The notes: generated from the letters alone by a model not told the origin. A DNA stretch of 64,000 nt from Archegozetes longisetosus (GCA_018873245.2 JAEMBT020000002.1:11964001-12028000); one strand, 5' to 3'; shown: positions 27,501 to 38,488, counted from the stretch's first letter. Numbers and translations are program-made.

Positions 27501-30119
27501 TCATAAGGGGACAACTAAACGATCAGATAATACAGCGTTAGGTTCTATAGGACGGCAAAGTTTTCGCATGCGATACCAAATTAATAAATCAGTGTTTATG
27601 AGAACCAAACTTAACTATAATTAATTGAGTTATTGAGCATAAAATTCGAGTTAGTGATCAGCATTTAGAAGTTAGAAAAGCAAATGGTGAACATGTCCTT
27701 GTCCTTGGACTGCACTATTTCATTATTTGCAATATTGTCTTGACATTAAATGTAGTTAAGAACAAAACGCATGCAAGCATTGCAGCAAAATTTTCCCCAA
27801 TTCGAAAACGAAAATCAGATCCGAACAAATGATAGCTTCAATGAGCCAGTTCGATACCAGATATATATTTATAACAAAAACATTTGCAAACAGCACTGAT
27901 GCGAATCTCCTCAATTCGCTCTTTACTTGCATAACAAAAGTTGAGTTGATTGCAGGAAACAATAGCACACCAACATCACAACAGCCGAGCGAGTCAAAAG
28001 TCAAGTCAATACAAATAAATAATAGATCAGTAATTAAATTAAAAATTTAATCTTACATTTACGGCCGAGCATTGAGTCGGTTTCGCTGATTTTCTATTAT
28101 CTTCTTGTGCTTCTTTGTTTTGTTCTTCCCGTTTGCTGCAGTTGATTGTCGTCAGTTCTGATCAAATACAGACAAATAAATAGAGATATGTAATAAATAA
28201 TAGAAAAAGATTAGCAAAAATATTTTCAACATTGGCCTCCCCCTTAGTATGAAAGCATTGCCGGATCGCAAATATAGTGTTCTAGACGCACACATAAATT
28301 ATAAGTAGCAAAACCGTGAGAGCAGAAGTACTTTTTTGTACTGTATAATAAAAGTAGTTATAAGTTAGAAGCTAGAAGTTAGCAGTTATTTCAAAGGGCA
28401 ACACATACAGCATATTTCCAAAAGGTATTCAACTAATACGTATAATAAGTTACATAAACATGAAAAAATAAATGGGGGAAAAGAATGGACTACAGTTAGA
28501 GAGCAAATCGCTCAATTGCACTGTTCGGGTATTAACATCAAGGGATTTGTTTGTGCGCACCTGGAAGAACATCACTGCAAAACAGTTTGCAAACCAAACC
28601 AAACTCAAATTCTATTATATTATATTATTGTTCTGTTAACTCATTCCCTACTAATGGCAGGTATAAATTATGAGATCAGTAATAATGTAATACAAAGTTA
28701 GAGAAGAAAACTCTATTTGCAACCCAAGAGAATCACAGTGATGAGGATTGAGAATCAAAATGACTAAAGGCTGTTTGGCACACAAAAATCTAACTTCTAG
28801 CTTCACCACAACTTCTATATACCATCACATTATTGTAGGTATACATCAACCAGCACAGTACAGTACAGTACAGTGCGCTTCCAGTACAACACTCACCACT
28901 AATACAGTATTTTCTAATCATAATAACACTTGTGCGACTACAGGTGTATGACTGCAAGTCACTGCATCCCCACTAATATCTAGAAGATCGGCCACAGCCA
29001 CCATAACCACCACACTATCATTATGATCATGAATGCATAAAAGAAATTTGTCTCAATGTTTACTGGTATATGTAGAGCATCTAACAAATAATCTCAATAA
29101 ATTATAATTTCCAGAATACAGACTACTAGCGTTAAATTATCAAAAACAATTAGTCGATACAAATAGCTATAAATTGTTTGGTTTGCCGTGAGTTATCAAA
29201 GCTAGACTGTGCAAATAGTAGAGTACGGGTGCTCTATTGCTCTCATGCATCTGAGCATCGCGTGAATGCAACGCCAAAACGTTAGTTCAACATTGCCTTA
29301 AATCATGTTGGAAATCAAGTTAGTCAGACCATTATTTTTAATGTGTGGCATTAATAATGGGGAGAATTTGTGGATGCATTCAAGCTGATTACTAACTAAC
29401 TCGAAACTCACTCACTCACATACAGCTGTATTGATTATGAATTAAAGCATTTCTCGAGAAGATCGGCTCCACTACTCAAACTTTCTATCTATCTTTGCAT
29501 TACATAACACACAGAATCGACTGGTTATAGTAAAAAAGTTTATACAAAGTTAGTGAAAAGTGTTTATGCCCATAATTAGTATGCGTATACATGTATCCCA
29601 TTATTATATATACTCGAGTTAAGTTATAAGTAAATAACTTATATTCTCAGTCTCGCAACATATCATAGAGTGGAAAGCGTTAAAGCTTTCACCTCAAACA
29701 CAAATGTAATCACCAAAAAATCTATTTTAGAGATGAGATATGAGTTCAACATTAAATTGCACTCAAATCCAATGCATTTGAATATAATGTGCAAGAATTT
29801 AATGAATAACGTGGATGAAATATTCTCTATCGCTTGTTCTGACTTTGATTTAGTGATTCAATTTTGATACACATAAGTCATTGAATTAAAATTGTCATTT
29901 AAAGAGGTTTTGCTTTGAGCGCAAAGCACATATCATCTGCGATAGATTGTGCAATACTGGTTCAGAATTTTCAATAAACCGATGACCCGAATTTGCAATT
30001 AAGGCCTGCATTAATGTTACTTTATTTCTGTCCTCATATCATTCTCATAAGATATCGCAATGTGAAAAGAATTTCCAAACAAGCAATCAATTTTTCAGCC
30101 CAATTATTATTGCCATTAT

Positions 30120-30154
<35 letters not shown>

Positions 30155-33100
30155 TCTCTCTCTCTCTTACTCTACAGCATCTAATGAAAAAACTGTTTGG
30201 AATCTGCTAACAGATAGATAGATCACTTTTCAACAGATATATTCCGATCCTTTATTGCATTACATTCAATTGAATTGAAGTGATTTTGCAGTTAAAATAC
30301 GTAGAAAGAAGACTAAAAAAGTGAGTTGTATATCGCATCACGTCTTCGCAATGTCCTTCTCAATAGTGTTTTATATATATTGGTATTTTCGGTCGACTGT
30401 AGTGCACTTTATATTGCTATCAAACTGAAATCACGTCCCCCTTTACATTTTTATCTGCCAGCTCTTCAAAGCCAATAACAACTTATTGATGGGCTTCTTT
30501 GTCAATTTTGTCAAATAAATAGCAACTGGCAAACTGGCAAATTCCCTTTTCAAACAAGTCAGTTTAATTTATGAGAAGCAGCTACTTATCAAAAGGGAGA
30601 GAGCAAAGCAAAGCCTGATCCATTGCCTGTTCCATTGCATTTGGCCCTATTAATGGCTATACAGAGTTGCCGTTAACATGCCTTACCAGGATGAGGATGC
30701 CCTTAATAGTTATTGATCTTTATATATGAGTTTTTTGGGGGCCAATATCCGCTTTTTTAAAGACAAATATAACATGTAGGGATGAGAATGGGATATATAA
30801 ATCATTACAACAGAGAAAAGAAAAAATGCATTAGATTTTTTCATCTATTCACTTGAGCGTCAGTTTAGGGGACGGAAAATACAATAAATCAATTGTTAAC
30901 ACAAAAATAAAAAACCAAACTCAAGAATTGTTAAAATAAATATTGCCAGAGAGCGAGCGTTGATCCAATAAATTCAACAGATATTATATTCAATGAAAAA
31001 CGCTTTCTATTACTTAAATGATTCTCTTTTCTACACAACTGTATGCAAATGACAGTCAATTTGACGCCGAGACCAAAGAAACGGAAACGTATATCAATAA
31101 CAGTTGAAATTCATGTGTCAATTATTAGTTTATTATTATTATTTCCTATTTTGGAGGTCAAACTGCAATATGCCGTATCGGCCTGAGGGCAACGCAAAAG
31201 TGATCACTTCAAATTGATAGATGGATAATGATGTCACGACACGCTAACAAAAAACACATTTCAAGAGGACATCGTAATTCATGAGCTCTTTGATTGGCAT
31301 AACAAGACTAGCTCTAGTTAACTGTCAAGTTCAGTATATATCGCTAAATTGCCTCTCAGTTGAACAATTTGGGCAATAATCGATGATTGTATCAGTTTAT
31401 GCGACTGCATAGCACTGTATAGTTGTGTGCATTACTATGCAATGGATTCGTTATTGCAAATCACATCCAATCATATATCTCTTTCTGTAATGCTCTCAGC
31501 TATTTAATAAAGTTTGACTTTTTAAATGGATATAAAAAAGAGTAAGCCTTGTGGTGGTTTGCTCGATGGCATCGTGTCATACGGACGCCACGTGTCCTGC
31601 ATTTTTATAGCGTTCAGAAAGGAGCAAAACGATAAAGACTCGTAACAAATGGTATCACATTATTTAATCGAGTGTCCCTCATATATTAACATTGTCACTT
31701 ATATGGAAAGGATGAACTTGAATGTCAGGTGCATTACCCTATTTAGAAGCTTTCAAAATCATAGTTCAGACCTGACCCCATGCCAAATACCTGTATAGCG
31801 CGAGATCTTATACGAATCTCTTAAAAAACGGCCTCATTTTAAGCGATTACGATTATACACTAGAAGTGAAGCGCAGGAGATCAACGTTTTTGGCTCCAAA
31901 TGTTTATTAAAGTATTGTGTATTAGCTAAACACGCAAACAGTGAAACAGTTGAATAGTTGTGGCAATTGTAAACTAAAGTTTAACTTTATTGGTCATTTG
32001 CATGCATATAAATGGGTAGGAATGCATAGTTTTCAGTTGATTATGATAAACATTGTTACTGGATTGCTGCCACTTTCTGACATTAATACTCGCGCAATAT
32101 TTTAATTATTACTCGATTTGAGAGCATTGTCCCAATTAGTATTGCCAGTTGATGCGTTCACTGCATGAAAAGTGATCCAAAATATACATTCATTTGGTTA
32201 TTTTATTATATTTTGCATCACCTGCTGAGTTCAAGCTCATAGCAATAATTCACGCATTATATTACTAAATAAGTTACAATATATATAATATATATTATGC
32301 ACTAATATATTCAAACTGAAAAGCATAAAATATTATGTACCGGTTAATAATAATAGATGAGACTAAACTAAAATGCAAATATACGATAACAAATAAAAAA
32401 CGTTTTAACTATGTAGAAAACTCATAACATGTATCAAAGTTTGCTGCTTTAAATTTGCAAAACCTTCTCACATCAAATCTCTGACTCTATCCTAAAATGT
32501 GAATTATGATAAAACAGGTGTGTTATGATAAAAGCTCACTAACTAGTAAAGTAACTGCTTTGCCTAATTTAGTGATTGTCCTTGTCGAACGATGAGTCGG
32601 TCATTTCATGCTTGATAGAACCACAGAAGTTCTCTCTCTAACTTTTATCTCTCATTCTCAACTTTCTCCATACTCTCTCTAAACTCCGTTGCTACTCTCT
32701 CCCTGATATTTTTTCTCTATTCATTTATCTAGAAATCCATAGTTGAGTCTTCGATCAGACCATGCATGCAATCAATCCACGGAACAACAGGTGCAATACA
32801 TGCAATATATACTACATAGCATTGAAAGCACTGAAATGCTGTCGTTCAGCCAATCTCCAAAGTATACTCTAGTAATAGGCAAGCGATCAGAGAGAGCGAG
32901 AGAGAGACGATCCGCATGAACGGCTCCGTCAACTTAATTTGACTCAAGACAACACTTGGTTCCTAAGCTATCGTTTTTGCGTAACTGATTGTTTTTTGTT
33001 AACCGAACGCATTTAAGTACTGGGCCAAGGACTCGACCACGTGCTACTAACTTACTCTAATAGTTACTTTTCACTACTTTATTCTCTATATTAGTCTATT

Positions 33101-34523
33101 AGTGGGTCTAAAAGTGAAACAAATTTCAGTTTGACTTTTTCACTTGAAAACTCTATGGTTTCTGATTTTTATCGCCAAACTATATATTGGAAAAACTTTC
33201 AAAGTTTGTTTTATACCGGAGATGATCAATAAATTTTGAACGGAAAGTAATGCTTAAAAAGTGGCAAAACAAGCGAAATAACCCAGTTGAAGGTCAATCC
33301 GATATATTATTGCATTAAATCGTTAATGTTCAATGGTTTTCCCTATAAATTATATCACTTGAATGCCTTGTTTTTCGATTGGCACCAAATATAATGGCCA
33401 CATTATTTACTCTCATCTTTAGAAATCAGCAAAAACCCCACCAATCATCAGTTATCAAACGTCTTAATCAATAAGAATCTTATCTCTCCAATGATATATA
33501 CGTTTTTATTTTTTCAAAAACGTCTTTCAGTAATTAAAACGAACAAAACTTTTCATATAGTTCTGAAAAGCATTATTATTTAAATGAAAGATAAACACCA
33601 AATTGGAAATAATTTAACAAAATATTTGGCATATTTGTCAAATACTTAACAAAATAGCGTTCAAGTGAAAACTTAATACGTTTATGGGGAGGAGAGAGAT
33701 TAAGTGATTTTTTTCCAAATATTTCATCGATATTAGCATTCGGTCAGATAAGAGCTAATGATAAATATTTTTCTTCATTTTTCTCTCAAAGATTGTGGAA
33801 AAGGCAAACGAGGAAAAGAGATTCTGTCGAAAGCAATTTTGAAGAGTGAAGTTAGGTATTGTATACTTTGGGTCATTCATTTGAGATATAAGACATATAC
33901 GTCTGCAGTTTATATACTTAGAAGTGTATCTATTTTATGATCACAAACACAATTGTGAAAAGGTGTGAAATGGGCAGAAACTTTCTTATTTGGCGGCACA
34001 GTTCACAATATATGCACCTGTTATAGAGGTATAGGTGCAAAGGTTACGGACGGTATTAGTTAAGTAATGGTGAACATCAAATAACTTATTGTATAGTGTT
34101 GTGAAGGTCAACAACCTAGAGGTAGACATCATAAACCACCCCATTTGAAGGCGGGCAGCATGAGTTAGATAATAAAAACACATTACAGGCGGACAACAAC
34201 ACAAATTTATATTTGATGTGTGAGAAGAATCGGCGATCACTAATAATCTCTAACTCTCAAAATTGAATCACAGTTTTTTCCTATTTTCTTCTATTTTTTT
34301 TATTTTTTCTATTTTTGCTATCTTTCTAGTTTTTCCTCTGCCCAAAAAAGTTTGGCTTCATTTTTACCTTTATTAGCGGCTTTTGAATCTATTGATAACT
34401 CGGATGAATCTAAGTGTGACTCTACTTGTTGTGCACTTTTGGCATCAGATACAGGCAAGTCGTCATCTAATCTGTCTTTATTTGAATTAATATTGAGCCA
34501 ATGCTCTAAAGCTGGAACTGGAT
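12944..34523 (-). CDS. cut: cut/CUX homeodomain transcription factor, ten exons joined, 5' end missing
   Basis: Homologue of Drosophila Cut and vertebrate CUX1/CUX2: a nuclear regulator that binds DNA through CUT repeats and a homeodomain. Exons on the minus strand, 5' to 3': 34523-34368, 28157-28057, 27173-27080, 26889-26817, 26321-26243, 18228-18052, 17689-17615, 17372-16454, 16293-14486, 14386-12944. All junctions are GT-AG and every phase matches (1, 0, 1, 2, 0, 0, 0, 1, 0), giving about 1640 codons. Order of parts: a CUX/CASP-type N-terminal fragment (DPVPALE), a low-complexity linker, a coiled coil, CUT1, an arthropod-type middle region, CUT2, CUT3, homeodomain and an acidic C-terminus. 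Human CUX1 is about 1505 residues and fly Cut about 2175, so the size fits. The last five exons are secure. The upstream ones rest on splice phase and, for the first, on one conserved motif. Confidence 0.93.
13862..14041 (-). other. cut: Cut-class homeodomain
   Basis: Sixty residues, from about [16 protein letters not shown] to RLKQIT. The recognition helix reads [12 protein letters not shown], with W48, F49, N51 and R53 as in all homeodomains and His at position 50, which is specific to the Cut class. The helix 2 segment [11 protein letters not shown] is also typical of arthropod Cut proteins. Confidence 0.95.
14222..14554 (-). other. cut: CUT repeat 3, split by a 99-bp intron
   Basis: The domain begins near [22 protein letters not shown] at the end of one exon and continues [18 protein letters not shown] in the next. 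It carries the CUT core ([13 protein letters not shown] or KPKPW, KGREPF). The intron (14387-14485) has donor GTACTT and acceptor TTAG and falls exactly between GQK and IFGE in phase 0. Confidence 0.93.
14486..16293 (-). CDS. cut: cut/CUX exon: middle region, CUT2 and start of CUT3
   Basis: 1808 nt, entered with two bases (GC) completing a glycine codon and left in phase 0. It starts [20 protein letters not shown] and continues LSEAQ, comparable in place to the SDDAIKSILEQAK segment after CUT1 in vertebrate CUX proteins. Next comes an acidic, Ser-rich stretch and two helix motifs, [11 protein letters not shown] (about 15905-15940) and [10 protein letters not shown] (about 15794-15823). Ala- and Ser-rich runs follow. 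CUT2 spans about 14981-15229 ([20 protein letters not shown], then [20 protein letters not shown]). A Ser/Thr-rich linker leads to the first half of CUT3. Acceptor AATTATAG, donor AAAG|GTACTT. Confidence 0.95.
14981..15229 (-). other. cut: CUT repeat 2
   Basis: Full CUT domain: [20 protein letters not shown], then [40 protein letters not shown] and [13 protein letters not shown]. All core CUT residues are present ([24 protein letters not shown]), so it should be a functional DNA-binding repeat. Confidence 0.95.
16454..17372 (-). CDS. cut: cut/CUX exon: end of coiled coil and CUT1
   Basis: 306 codons plus one base. It opens in phase 0 (acceptor GTTTAG) with [20 protein letters not shown], then [20 protein letters not shown] and, after a short gap, [16 protein letters not shown]. 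This aligns with the vertebrate CUX1/CASP coiled-coil end (ISQLEQQLSAK, DYEEVKKELNILK, LLEKNRSLQSENAALR, recalled from CUX1). A Ser/Thr/Asp-rich linker follows. CUT1 is at about 16470-16697 ([50 protein letters not shown]). The exon ends MVPRK plus G at donor GTACGA. In-frame TTG codons should not be taken as starts. Confidence 0.95.
16470..16697 (-). other. cut: CUT repeat 1
   Basis: This is the N-terminal CUT domain, [20 protein letters not shown] then [17 protein letters not shown]. It differs from CUT2 and CUT3 after the PKPW core: KGRDSYRKM replaces KGREPFIRM. The same kind of divergence is known for CUT1 of vertebrate CUX proteins. Confidence 0.93.
17615..17689 (-). CDS. cut: cut/CUX coiled-coil exon
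   Basis: A 25-codon exon, phase 0 at both ends: [20 protein letters not shown] then TTAAQ. It aligns without gaps to [20 protein letters not shown] and NSASQ of CUX1 and continues the heptad pattern into the next exon. Acceptor GGTCTTAG, donor CACAG|GTAATG. It is too short to appear as an open frame by length. Confidence 0.9.
18052..18228 (-). CDS. cut: cut/CUX exon: Ser/Thr-rich linker leading into the coiled coil
   Basis: 59 codons, phase 0 at both ends, acceptor TTTTGCAG and donor GAG|GTTAGT. It begins [10 protein letters not shown], passes through a Thr/Ser run and ends [12 protein letters not shown]. The last twelve residues match SSLEVELAAKERE of CUX1 directly before the LVEDVQRL block. 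The first two thirds show no similarity I recognise. Confidence 0.87.
21502..21538. repeat. (AC)n microsatellite
   Basis: About eighteen perfect AC dinucleotides within the large cut/CUX intron. Confidence 0.95.
21861..21895. repeat. 10-bp tandem triplicate
   Basis: AGTCTAACTC occurs three times in perfect tandem, followed by a partial, altered copy (AGTCC). It is intronic and no function is suggested. Confidence 0.9.
23468..23492. repeat. (GA)n microsatellite
   Basis: About twelve perfect GA dinucleotides in the same intron. Confidence 0.92.
25091..25117. repeat. (AC)n microsatellite
   Basis: About thirteen AC dinucleotides. Short open frames with cysteine/valine or histidine/threonine runs on both strands here are artefacts of this repeat. 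Confidence 0.92.
26243..26321 (-). CDS. cut: cut/CUX small linker exon
   Basis: 79 nt. The first base completes a lysine codon, then 26 codons run [20 protein letters not shown] followed by KETNKE. It enters in phase 2 after TAATAG and leaves in phase 0 at GAG|GTAAGATT, a strong donor. It is polar and Glu/Ser/Thr-rich, with no recognised homology. It is included because its phases fit both neighbours. Confidence 0.68.
26817..26889 (-). CDS. cut: cut/CUX small linker exon
   Basis: 73 nt, entered with two bases (GCC with the previous G), then [20 protein letters not shown] and FYA, leaving two bases before donor AAA|GTAAGA. The acceptor is the strong TGTTTTCAG. No domain is recognised. Phase continuity and good splice signals are the support. 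Confidence 0.68.
27080..27173 (-). CDS. cut: cut/CUX small linker exon
   Basis: 31 codons plus one base: [20 protein letters not shown] then [11 protein letters not shown]. Acceptor TTTACAG, phase 0, and donor AGTG|GTGAGT, phase 1. It is Ser/Asn-rich with a short amphipathic end. No homology is recognised. Confidence 0.68.
27174..28056 (-). other. cut: 883-bp intron of cut/CUX
   Basis: Bounded by donor AAT|GTAAGA and acceptor TTTACAG. Overlapping open frames on both strands (about 27.75-28.05 kb) show no conserved content. Confidence 0.6.
28057..28157 (-). CDS. cut: cut/CUX small linker exon
   Basis: 101 nt. Two bases (AA) complete a Glu codon begun by the previous exon, then 33 codons: [20 protein letters not shown] and [13 protein letters not shown]. 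Acceptor TTTGATCAG, donor AAT|GTAAGA in phase 0. The charged [15 protein letters not shown] part could be helical. No homology is recognised. Confidence 0.66.
28856..28874. repeat. (CAGTA)n repeat
   Basis: Nearly four tandem copies of the pentamer CAGTA, followed by CAGTG. Confidence 0.85.
30121..30167. repeat. Compound microsatellite (AT)n(AC)n(TC)n
   Basis: About nine AT, eight AC and seven TC dinucleotides in direct succession, each grading into the next by a single shared base. Confidence 0.93.
34368..34523 (-). CDS. cut: cut/CUX N-terminal exon with the DPVPALE motif
   Basis: 156 nt, phase 1 at both ends, acceptor CTCGATCTAG and donor AAAG|GTAAAA. The first codon is split (G|AT, Asp) and reads [13 protein letters not shown], followed by an Asp/Ser-rich tail to SKAANK. 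In vertebrate CUX1, CUX2 and CASP the N-terminal region ends LID(V)PDPVPAL or IEAPDPVPVFE and is followed by divergent sequence, so this exon fits the same place. The upstream exon, expected to encode about 90 conserved residues ending in VP plus the first base of Asp, was not found. Confidence 0.72.
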
Positions 34524-35175
34524 CTAGATCGAGAAAAAAGAAGAACAAATAAGATAAATGAATAAAATATGTAAAAATAAGTTCGAGACTTTGTTAAATT
34601 TGTTGAAAAACATAAGAAATATGTGATATTATGGAGTGATTTGTGTTATTAAGCACTAAAATTGAAGTTACATGAAAGGTCAACGTGAGAATATAAACTT
34701 AGGGTTAGGTTCGTGCAAGTATACAATGAATTGTGCTCACAAGTCAGTTATGAACTAACTCATATCTTATTATATGGGCTAATGCAAAATGATCGCAAGC
34801 CAGAATAAAAACTAACTTATATTCAACGCTACAGTTAGTCAGTAATTGCGGTTTTGGCCATTATTACGATATCGTGATCAATCGATGGCCCCAATGATAT
34901 CGTTATGGAAAAATAAGTTATAATAATCAAATAGTTTTATAATAAATGAAAAGAGCATTAAATTACAATATGAGTTAGAAGACGGACTCAAGAAAATCAA
35001 GTGTATTGCGAATTTATGAAATGTAATAATGCGGCGAAAGCCAGTTATAACTTATGCATTTAACTTAAACATACATTCTGTAACTTTTCACTGCCGCAGG
35101 TCATAATGAAAAAACCATAACAGAGAAACAGTGAAACGAGGATATGCTCTACAATTAGGCTTCAATGAACATTTT

Positions 35176-35180
<5 letters not shown>

Positions 35181-35206
<26 letters not shown>
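35181..35206. repeat. (CT)n microsatellite
   Basis: Thirteen perfect CT dinucleotides. Confidence 0.93.
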
Positions 35207-36177
35207 ACTATTCTTCCTTTTCTCACTCTTCATACTCTTATTGTTTCTCACTCCGCCTCATAAAAACACCTTAAAAAGAATGTGCGATACCAACAATGAA
35301 AAAGTTGAAAGAAATATAAGGAGCGATACGCCGCTGTGGCAGCACATCGTGCCAGTCAAGTTTCAAAAAAGCTAAGTGCTCGGCATGTTTACACCACAAT
35401 TATGAGGTTTACAGACTCACACAACGACATAAACATTTTGACTTGGATTTACAATAAGTGAAGCCACAAACGAATGCCATACACAGATAGAGAGCATTAG
35501 ATTTTCAGATCGGTTTCATGCGAAGGCTGATATTATGTGGGATTATATCTTATAACCGTACAGAACTTCTTTTAACTTGTTTCGATAAAATTAAATCTTA
35601 AATGATAAAAGCTAATTGATACGATCAAATGTCATATCATTTATTTTTATCAGTATATCGCAGATAAATAGAATTATTATCTATTAAATCAAAAGCGATT
35701 TAGTATAATACGAGACATGTATTCATTTAGATGCAGTTAAATAACTTAAAAAAGCCTCAAATTAGGTAAAGTGCATCGTACTTAATATAAGATTAAATTA
35801 TTGGTGGCGGTTATGCTAAACTAACTTCGGAAATAATAATATCTTTTTTGCCCCATCCGTCTATAATCTATTATAAAGGAATTTTATGGACGAGAGGGAG
35901 ACTCAAATAAGAACAATATGCATCTGCATAACAGGTTATGGCATTGTGGACGCACCCACGACCTGATAACGAAATTAATACACCCATCAAACTTTTTAAA
36001 AGTTAATATATATTAGTTAAAGAGAGAAAAATACAATGCATGCATCGCTCACGGCTCATACAAAAACCTATTGATCATACCCGCAAAAGGCATGGGCGAA
36101 CACTTTTACAGCAACTCACAAAGAAAGCAAAAAAGTCTCTTAAATGTGATCACGTCTCATCCCACCACTCCATTGCC

Positions 36178-36220
36178 ATCATCATCATCATCATGCAGCC
36201 ATCATCAGCCATCATCATTA
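36178..36220. repeat. (ATC)n-rich imperfect repeat
   Basis: A run of ATC trinucleotides, interrupted twice by GCAGCC or CAGCC and then resumed. Confidence 0.8.
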
Positions 36221-36848
36221 TCAATTGTTTCGCATCGACACAAAAAGTTAATGTATCGCTCATTGGCTCACGAATCGAAAAAAGTTTTTTCTATTATAGA
36301 ATATGGCTTAAGCTTTAGTAAAGTAAAGCGTTATTGAATATCTCAAGGCCAAGAATGACTGACTGCCAGAGAATGTGGTACTGGCCTGTCTTTCATCATA
36401 AACACCATTTCTGTTGCCAATCGCACGATTGATGTTCAATTGCTATGTCTGTTGTTGTTGTTGTCGATCATGATCATGATGATGGCATTTCGAGAGGATC
36501 ACCAAAAAAACGCATTCGAAGCGATCAAAAAACAAAACTCATAGACATTATCGAAGTGATGAGTTTCTCACAAGAACTCGCGGTAAGTAAACTCAATATA
36601 ATTTGGAGACAAAATAATTTGATATTAAATACAGTTTCAGTGAAGCAGATCGGTTAAAATTTGCTATAATTTTTTACTTTGTCTTTCATTCAATTATAGT
36701 AGGGGAAGGTAATAGTGAAAAAATCACTTTCAACAGCAATAACAAAAGGTATTAATAGCATTATATTTGCGACAATAGTTTCATGATAAAAAGAAGTCAT
36801 GCGAAAATTATGAAATTCTTTCTTATATATACATTATATTGATATAGT

Positions 36849-36897
36849 GAAGCTCAAGCTCAAACTGAAGCTGAAGCTGAAGCTGAGGCTGAAGCTG
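36849..36897. repeat. GAAGCT hexamer array
   Basis: About eight tandem copies of a GAAGCT-like hexamer with substitutions (CAAGCT, CAAACT, GAGGCT). In one plus-strand frame it would read as alternating Glu-Ala, but stops flank it closely and no gene is implied. Confidence 0.85.
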
Positions 36898-38392
36898 ATG
36901 AGTAGTATTACTTTTGTACATAGCGTACCAGTACGTATAGTAAAGCTATTAAGTTAAACTTACATGTCTTCGGATAACATTAAACACTGGGTCTAGTATG
37001 TACTAAAGCTGTAACATCCGCAGAAAAGCAATACTCTAAGATCCGATCCATCTATTGTGAATGTAGACACAAGTGAAAGCACAAATACACTCACAAATAA
37101 ATACCTTCTACTACGCTAATAGTCTAGTGATCATAGTAAAAACGTTAAGTCGCACCAGCTTTAATGCAATAACTGTTTGTTGTAGTAGATATCAGTATTA
37201 CTGACCAGTATATTGATCACAATAGAGTAGAATAGAATAAAATGTTATTCACAAGTGATGACACTATTATGACCACATGGAACACTCGCTCAATGGAGTG
37301 CTCGAAAAGTGTTAGAGAAGTGACATGAATACTCTGCGAGTGGAGTCAACACTGACTTAGTAGTTGAAACAGTTTAACAGTTGTAGTAGCAGTGCTTTTA
37401 ATGCTATTGTAGTGTTTGCAACATATACTGGATATACATCTAAGCCGTCAAATGTAGTACTGTATTGGAACCGGCAGTCTCCACAGCACTCTACACACTG
37501 GTCTGACTAAAGAAGTTTGTTGTGAGGAACTGCGCCACACTTTGTTACGTCGTTTATAGTGGGCCGTTAAGAGCGGTAATGTTATGTTATGGGCGAATGA
37601 TATGTGCAAGCAGTCAGTTGAGCCTCTTTCTCCCCCTCCATAGGGAACTACGTGATGAGGAGGATGAGCATTTCTCAACTAACTTAATGGTAAATGAGCC
37701 CTAAATAACTCACTCTCGTTGCATTACTAAACCATTCAAAAGTCTATATCTGTTTGATTAGAATTTTTTGTTTTGATTATATCGCTCTACTGCTTGAGTA
37801 TTGCACACAATAATGTATTAGCCAACTGAAAATCGTAACATATTTAACGTTTATTAATATCGATACAGTGCGGCACTCAATTTGCACCTACTCAATGATG
37901 AGATTTGATATTTTAACATCAACATTTTAACATTAACTTCAAATTAGGTCAATAGGGCTTTAAGCTTGTGATTCTATCAAACAAATAGGCGACAATTAAT
38001 ATTTCATGCCCGCATCAAACCATACATCAAACATATTTTACTTTTAATTATATTATTATTGCTGCGTTAAATCCAAGATCATATTTTACATTTTATTATT
38101 TGTTACATTTTTTGTATAATCAAATCATTAGAGTGTATTTATTGCAAGTAAGCGAAGGTCCGCCAACTGGTATATCACATTTAAAGTAAAAATCAACAAT
38201 TCAAGGATATATTGTTATAAAATTAGCTATAATTTGTTAATAATAAAATGGCATATGTTCGGCAATCAAGTGATAATAAGTCACAAGTATGTAGGTATGA
38301 CAAACTATTCGCTAGTACTGCGATCGCATCAATAAAGCCACGATTCCCTTAACAATTTTTATTGAACGCTAAAGTGGGCAAAATATACTTAC

Positions 38393-38488
38393 CACAGTTG
38401 AAAGCATACAACCCAAAGCACTTGCTATGTCTGGATTGACTACTCTAAGAATTGCGTTATGGTTTACTGTTATATCTGTTCGGGGCAT
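38393..38488 (-). CDS. Weak candidate first coding exon
   Basis: An ATG opens 32 codons (MPRTDITVNHNAILRVV to ALGCMLSTV) that end exactly at GTG|GTAAGTAT, a near-consensus donor, in phase 0. An in-frame TAA lies two codons upstream of the ATG, so this would have to be a first coding exon. Codon use (DIASALG) looks coding, but no homology is recognised. Phase 0 does not fit the exon at 34523. It would fit the exons starting at 27173, 18228, 17689 or 17372, so an alternative cut/CUX start is conceivable. It could equally be chance. Confidence 0.22.

Larger units (their letters stand above)
28158..34367 (-). other. cut: 6.2-kb intron of cut/CUX
   Basis: No minus-strand exon was recognised. It contains a pentanucleotide repeat (28856-28874), a compound microsatellite (30121-30167) and, just inside the 5' part near 34270-34335, a long T-rich run. 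A missed exon would have to be short and enter and leave in phase 1. Confidence 0.55.
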
